From Gammaproteobacteria bacterium (GTDB lineage Bacteria > Pseudomonadota > Gammaproteobacteria > SZUA-229), in NCBI GenBank assembly GCA_011321985.1, contig DROB01000341.1, positions 1-9,080 of the forward strand: a DNA stretch of 9,080 nucleotides. The letters are read 5' to 3'. Below, piece after piece: positions 5,810 to 9,080 of this stretch. Below the pieces are notes generated by a model. That model was not told where the DNA came from. It was given only the letters and a program-made list of their open reading frames with translations, and made no database searches. How positions within the stretch are numbered: the first letter of the stretch is position 1; every line of letters starts with the position of its first letter. Both the position numbers and the translations under genes were made by a program.

Positions 5810-6391
5810 ATGTTATTAATGATAGATAATTATGATTCGTTCACCTATAACCTGGTGCAATACCTGGGGGAGCTGGGTGCGGATGTCGAAGTGCGCCGTA
5901 ATGATGAGATTACGCTGGACGAAATAGCTGCGATGAAACCTGAGAGATTGATGATCTCTCCGGGTCCTTGCACGCCGGATGAAGCCGGTATCTCCATGCG
6001 GGCGATATCGACGTTTGCAGGAAAGATTCCTATATTGGGGGTCTGCCTGGGGCATCAGAGTATCGGTCAGGCATTTGGTGGAAAAATCATTCATGCAAGA
6101 GAGATCATGCATGGTAAAACATCGGATATCTACCACAGAGATGGACATATATTTTCGGGTTTAAAAAATCCGTATGTTGCGACGCGTTATCACTCACTGG
6201 TCATAGAAAAGGAATCTCTGCCTGAATGTCTGGAGGTTACGGCCTGGACAGAAACTGAAAATGGTGAGATGGATGAGATCATGGGTGTGCGTCATAAAAC
6301 GATGAATATAGAGGGTGTACAGTTTCATCCGGAATCGATTTTGACCGAACACGGTCATGATCTACTCAATAATTTCTTGAACTCTAAATAG
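5810..6391 (+). CDS. trpG: Anthranilate synthase component II (glutamine amidotransferase)
   Basis: This is the amidotransferase subunit that hydrolyses glutamine and passes ammonia to TrpE. It is a class I GATase of 193 residues with the full triad: nucleophile C79 in GVCLGHQ (77-83), and H173 with E175 in QFHPES (171-176). The N-terminal LMIDNYDSFTYNLVQYL and the oxyanion-loop region ISPGPCTPDEAG (49-60) are typical of TrpG/PabA. No TrpD fusion is present. In many proteobacteria one TrpG also serves PabB, so a dual role in folate synthesis is possible; the operon position next to trpD and trpC favours tryptophan as the main role. It lies 16 nt before trpD. The Shine-Dalgarno is poor. Confidence 0.96.
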   Translation: MLLMIDNYDSFTYNLVQYLGELGADVEVRRNDEITLDEIAAMKPERLMISPGPCTPDEAGISMRAISTFAGKIPILGVCLGHQSIGQAFGGKIIHAREIMHGKTSDIYHRDGHIFSGLKNPYVATRYHSLVIEKESLPECLEVTAWTETENGEMDEIMGVRHKTMNIEGVQFHPESILTEHGHDLLNNFLNSK

Positions 6392-6407
6392 ATTCGTGGA
6401 CATATAA

Positions 6408-7430
6408 ATGCCTATGACGATGCAGGCGGCGATCAAGGCCGTAACGGAAAGACGTGATCTAAGTACTGACGATATGACCGAAACCATGCGTCTGATTATG
6501 ACCGGTGAAGCAACGCCCGCACAGGTGGGTGGTTTCCTGATCGGTCTACGTATGAAAGGTGAGACGATCGATGAGATCGCTGCGGCTGCGGGGGTGATGA
6601 GAGAGCTTGCCAGCAAGGTTGAGGTAGATAAGCAACACCTGGTCGATACCTGTGGTACGGGTGGTGATTCCTCTGGCAGTTTTAATATCTCCACCGCCAG
6701 CGCCATCGTCGTTGCCGCTGCGGGAGGCAAAGTAGCCAAACACGGTAATCGATCTATCAGCAGTAAATCAGGAAGTGCCGATGTGCTCGAAACAGCGGGT
6801 GTGAATCTCGAGATAAGCCCCGAGCAGGTTGCCGATTGTGTCAATACCATCGGTGTCGGTTTCATGTTTGCCCCGCTGCACCACAGTGCGATGAAACATG
6901 CGATCGGACCAAGGCGTGAGATGGCGGTACGGACTATCTTCAACGTACTGGGTCCATTGACCAATCCTGCCGGTGCGCCAAACCAGGTGCTGGGTGTTTT
7001 CAGCCAGCAGCTAGTCGAGCCACTGGCCCATGTACTACAACGCCTGGGCAGTGAACACGTGCTGGTCGTTCATGCTGAAGATGGCATGGATGAGATAAGT
7101 ATCGCCTCGCCGACAGCTGTCGCAGAACTGGTTCAGGGGGAAGTGAAAACATACGAGGTGCAACCTGAAGACTTCGGTATGTCACGTGCGGATCTCGAAC
7201 AGATACGTGCGACAGATTCTGCACATAGTCTGGAGATCATAAAAAAGGTTTTTGATGATACGGATGGACCGGCAAAAGATATCGTCTGCCTGAATGCAGG
7301 TGCAGCGATCTATGCGGCAGGGTTAACTGAGTCACTGGCAACTGGTGTCAGAAGAGCACAGGACGTTATTGCCAGTGGTTCGGTGAGGGAAAAATTTGCA
7401 CAGTTAATCGCGAAGACGAATGAAAGATGA
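6408..7430 (+). CDS. trpD: Anthranilate phosphoribosyltransferase
   Basis: This cytosolic enzyme transfers the phosphoribosyl group of PRPP to anthranilate, the second step after anthranilate synthase. Its 340 residues are normal for a stand-alone TrpD. Family motifs are the N-terminal helical segment (GEATPAQVGGFLIGLRMKG, 33-51), the glycine-rich PRPP loop D80-T-C-G-T-G-G-D87, the FNIST segment (92-96), KHGNRSISSKSGSADVLE (111-128), HAIGPRRE with R170 for anthranilate binding, LGPLTNPAG (181-189), and the magnesium pair D228-E229 in DGMDEI. ATGs also occur at codons 3 and 5, so the exact start is uncertain by a few residues. The stop overlaps the trpC start by 4 bp (ATGA), which implies translational coupling. 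Confidence 0.97.
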   Translation: MPMTMQAAIKAVTERRDLSTDDMTETMRLIMTGEATPAQVGGFLIGLRMKGETIDEIAAAAGVMRELASKVEVDKQHLVDTCGTGGDSSGSFNISTASAIVVAAAGGKVAKHGNRSISSKSGSADVLETAGVNLEISPEQVADCVNTIGVGFMFAPLHHSAMKHAIGPRREMAVRTIFNVLGPLTNPAGAPNQVLGVFSQQLVEPLAHVLQRLGSEHVLVVHAEDGMDEISIASPTAVAELVQGEVKTYEVQPEDFGMSRADLEQIRATDSAHSLEIIKKVFDDTDGPAKDIVCLNAGAAIYAAGLTESLATGVRRAQDVIASGSVREKFAQLIAKTNER

Positions 7431-8236
7431 AGAATAAAACGCCTGATATCCTGGTCAAGATACTGGATCGTAAACGTGAAGAGATCAATGCGCGTGCGCA
7501 CAAGGTTTCTATCGAAGAACTAGAACGACAGTGCAGGAATGCTGATACCGTGCGTGGTTTCATCCGTTCGATAGAGCATAAAATTAAAAATAACCAGCCA
7601 GCGATTATCGCCGAGATAAAAAAAGCATCGCCGAGTAAAGGCTTGTTACGAGAAAATTTTGAGCCTGCCGCTATCGCCAGAAGTTATGCTGAACATGGTG
7701 CCGCCTGTTTATCCGTATTGACGGATAAAGACTACTTTCAGGGCGATGAAGCTTATCTGAAACAGGCGAGAGCTGCCTGTCAGCTCCCCGTCATACGTAA
7801 GGATTTTATCATCGACCCTTATCAGGTTTATGAGGCTCGGGCGATAGATGCTGATTGTATCCTGTTGATTGTCTCTGCCCTGGATGACGTGACCCTGCAG
7901 GTACTGCTTGATCTCGCGCATCAACTCGGAATGGATGTACTCATGGAGGTGCATGATGAAGATGAGATGCAGAGGGCGTTATCGACGGGTGCCCGTTTGA
8001 TCGGGATTAATAATCGTAACCTGCGAACTTTTGATACGTCGTTGGATACTACACTGAAAATGCTGGATAAGGTAAACGAGGATCATATACTGGTGACCGA
8101 GTCAGGTATCCATACGCCTGATGATGTTCGGTTGATGCGTGATAACGGGGTTGGTGCGTTTCTGGTTGGGGAGGCGTTTATGCGGGCGGATGACCCAGGG
8201 GAGAAGTTGGCGGAGTTGTTTTTTTCTTTTTCTTGA
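7427..8236 (+). CDS. trpC: Indole-3-glycerol-phosphate synthase
   Basis: This TIM-barrel enzyme closes the pyrrole ring of carboxyphenylaminodeoxyribulose phosphate to give indole-3-glycerol phosphate. It is monofunctional: 269 residues, no fused TrpF. Key residues are E63 and K65 in IAEIKKASPSKG (61-72), the general acid K125 in IRKDF (123-127), E174 in LMEVHDE, N195 in GINNRNL (193-199) and E225-S226 in TESGI. The VGEAFMRADDPGEKL segment is the usual C-terminal phosphate-binding end. The start overlaps trpD in ATGA. The extreme C-terminus, ELFFSFS, is encoded by a T-rich tract that leads into the long palindrome downstream; these last residues differ from common TrpC tails and may reflect the repeat encroaching on the gene. 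Confidence 0.97.
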   Translation: MKNKTPDILVKILDRKREEINARAHKVSIEELERQCRNADTVRGFIRSIEHKIKNNQPAIIAEIKKASPSKGLLRENFEPAAIARSYAEHGAACLSVLTDKDYFQGDEAYLKQARAACQLPVIRKDFIIDPYQVYEARAIDADCILLIVSALDDVTLQVLLDLAHQLGMDVLMEVHDEDEMQRALSTGARLIGINNRNLRTFDTSLDTTLKMLDKVNEDHILVTESGIHTPDDVRLMRDNGVGAFLVGEAFMRADDPGEKLAELFFSFS

Positions 8237-8239
8237 TAT

Positions 8240-8367
8240 TGGCTTTTTTCTTTTTTTAATATTTACTTCTTCTTCTTTTATTCAGGCATTGTGGGTCTCG
8301 CCAGTGGGGCGAGACCCACAATGCCTGAATAAAAGAAGAAGTAACTATGAATAAAAGAAAAAAGCAA
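8240..8367. repeat. Long near-perfect palindrome between convergent trpC and crp
   Basis: A perfect 34-bp inverted repeat (8269-8302 with 8308-8341) closes a 5-nt AGTGG loop. Beyond a 3-nt slip (three TTC units on the left, two GAA units on the right) pairing continues for 27 more bp with four mismatches (8240-8266 with 8341-8367). The whole folds as a stem of about 60 bp. The core is GC-rich (GTGGGTCTCGCC). The T-rich tract lies on the 5' side and its A-rich complement on the 3' side in both readings, which is opposite to an ordinary intrinsic terminator. It fills nearly all of the 171-bp gap between the two convergent stop codons and has no coding capacity. It probably still limits convergent read-through, but it may equally be a mobile palindromic repeat. 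Confidence 0.85.
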
Positions 8368-8407
8368 GATACCAAAACACAGCAAAACCCAACAGAAAAA
8401 TGCCAGA

Positions 8408-9058
8408 TCAACGTGTCCCAAACACGACGATAGTCTTACCGTGCGCCGTAATCAGATCTTCATCTTCCAGTTCTTTCAGAACACGTCCCGCCATCTCCCG
8501 TGAGCAACCAACCATCTTGGCCAGATCCTGGCGGGTGGTCTTTATCTGCATACCGTCGGGATGGGTCATCGCATCAGGTTCGGCACTAAGTTCCAGTAGA
8601 CAGTGGGCGATACGGCCTTTCACATCAAGGAATATCAGGTCACGAACCTTCTGGCTGGTTTTTCTCAGGCGATTGAATATCTGGCCGGTCAATAAGAACA
8701 TGACAGCAGGGTCTTCACTGACGATCTGTTTGAACTGGGCGTAACTGATCTCGGCGATGGTGCTATCGCTGCGTGAGATGATACGTGCAGTACGTTTACC
8801 ATCGTCACCCGTATCAAAATCGAATAAACCGGCCTCTCCAAAAAAATCACCCTGATTTAGCTGTGCGAGGATAATTTCTTCACCCGTTTCGCTCTCAGCC
8901 TGTACGCTTACCGAGCCCTCAATGATATAGTACAGGCTGTTTGAAACATCGCCTTCATGGATGATGATCTTTTTTGAGCCGTAAGATTTTCTATGTGAAA
9001 ATTTTAGTAGATGTTCTAATGAAGGGTTGAGTGTTGGAATCTCTCTAACTATGCTCAT
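8408..9058 (-). CDS. crp: cAMP receptor protein, CRP/Vfr-type transcription regulator
   Basis: This is a global DNA-binding regulator of 216 residues, the length of Vfr. The N-terminal cyclic-nucleotide domain has the HEGD and IIEGSVSV turns, the phosphate cassette FFGEAGLF (72-79; G74, E75), R89-T90 where E. coli CRP has Arg-Ser, and the C-helix pair T134-S135 in RLRKTSQKV that contacts cAMP across the dimer. The hinge FLDVKGRIA (143-151) leads to THPDGMQIKTTRQDLAKMVG and the recognition helix in CSREMAGRVLKEL (185-197), which keeps the E. coli CRP DNA contacts (Arg-Glu and the second Arg). The tail KTIVVFGTR is diagnostic. These features separate it from FNR, which has N-terminal cysteines. 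It is convergent to trpC, as vfr is in pseudomonads. A Shine-Dalgarno is not evident upstream of the ATG at 9058; its promoter lies outside the window. Confidence 0.94.
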   Translation of the reverse strand: MSIVREIPTLNPSLEHLLKFSHRKSYGSKKIIIHEGDVSNSLYYIIEGSVSVQAESETGEEIILAQLNQGDFFGEAGLFDFDTGDDGKRTARIISRSDSTIAEISYAQFKQIVSEDPAVMFLLTGQIFNRLRKTSQKVRDLIFLDVKGRIAHCLLELSAEPDAMTHPDGMQIKTTRQDLAKMVGCSREMAGRVLKELEDEDLITAHGKTIVVFGTR

Positions 9059-9080
9059 TACGGTTGCCGGTAGTGTTTCA

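Noticed and set aside
8139..8354. Plus-strand ORF spanning the end of trpC and the palindrome
   Set aside because: It is an out-of-frame overlap with trpC that then reads through the inverted repeat; the hydrophobic stretch is just the translated T-rich tract.
8400..8744. Plus-strand ORF opposite crp
   Set aside because: It is Ser/Arg-rich antisense to a well-supported CRP gene and has no family features.

Overview
The window is ordinary chromosomal DNA of a gammaproteobacterium. The evidence is the gene order rpe-gph-trpE...trpG-trpD-trpC followed by a convergent crp/vfr gene, which is the arrangement known from Pseudomonas and relatives, and a CRP protein that ends in the Vfr-like KT-VVFGTR tail. 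A DUF3187-type exported protein, a c553-like cytochrome and a CopD-family membrane protein fit the same assignment. Genus and lifestyle cannot be fixed from the sequence. No CRISPR array, tRNA, rRNA, transposase, phage gene or defence gene is present.

Layout. Positions 1-1343 are read leftward. They hold the 5' part of an exported DUF3187-like protein that runs off the window (start at 298), a small periplasmic cytochrome c (371-682) and a CopD-family four-helix membrane protein (888-1343). A strong intrinsic terminator for the cytochrome transcript lies inside the first codons of the DUF3187-like gene. Rightward from 1496 come rpe (ribulose-phosphate epimerase), a 147-bp inverted-repeat element, gph (phosphoglycolate phosphatase) and then a leader region with a previously uncalled short ORF. 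That ORF ends His-Trp-Arg-Trp-stop and looks like a trpL attenuation peptide. It is followed by trpE, an exported TIGR03790-family protein, trpG, trpD and trpC. A very long palindrome at 8240-8367 separates trpC from the convergent crp/vfr gene (8408-9058, minus).

How the genes work together. TrpE and TrpG form anthranilate synthase, TrpD adds the phosphoribosyl group, and TrpC makes indole-3-glycerol phosphate. trpF and trpBA are not in the window. Rpe and Gph serve the pentose-phosphate pathway and phosphoglycolate clearance, and are the usual upstream neighbours of trpE in this lineage. The odd member is the secreted TIGR03790 protein, placed between the genes for the two subunits of a cytosolic complex.

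The most interesting non-coding features are the trp leader ORF, the terminator embedded in a signal-peptide coding region, the long palindrome whose T and A tracts have the wrong polarity for an ordinary terminator, and the MITE-like repeat between rpe and gph. I found no wholly new multi-gene system.
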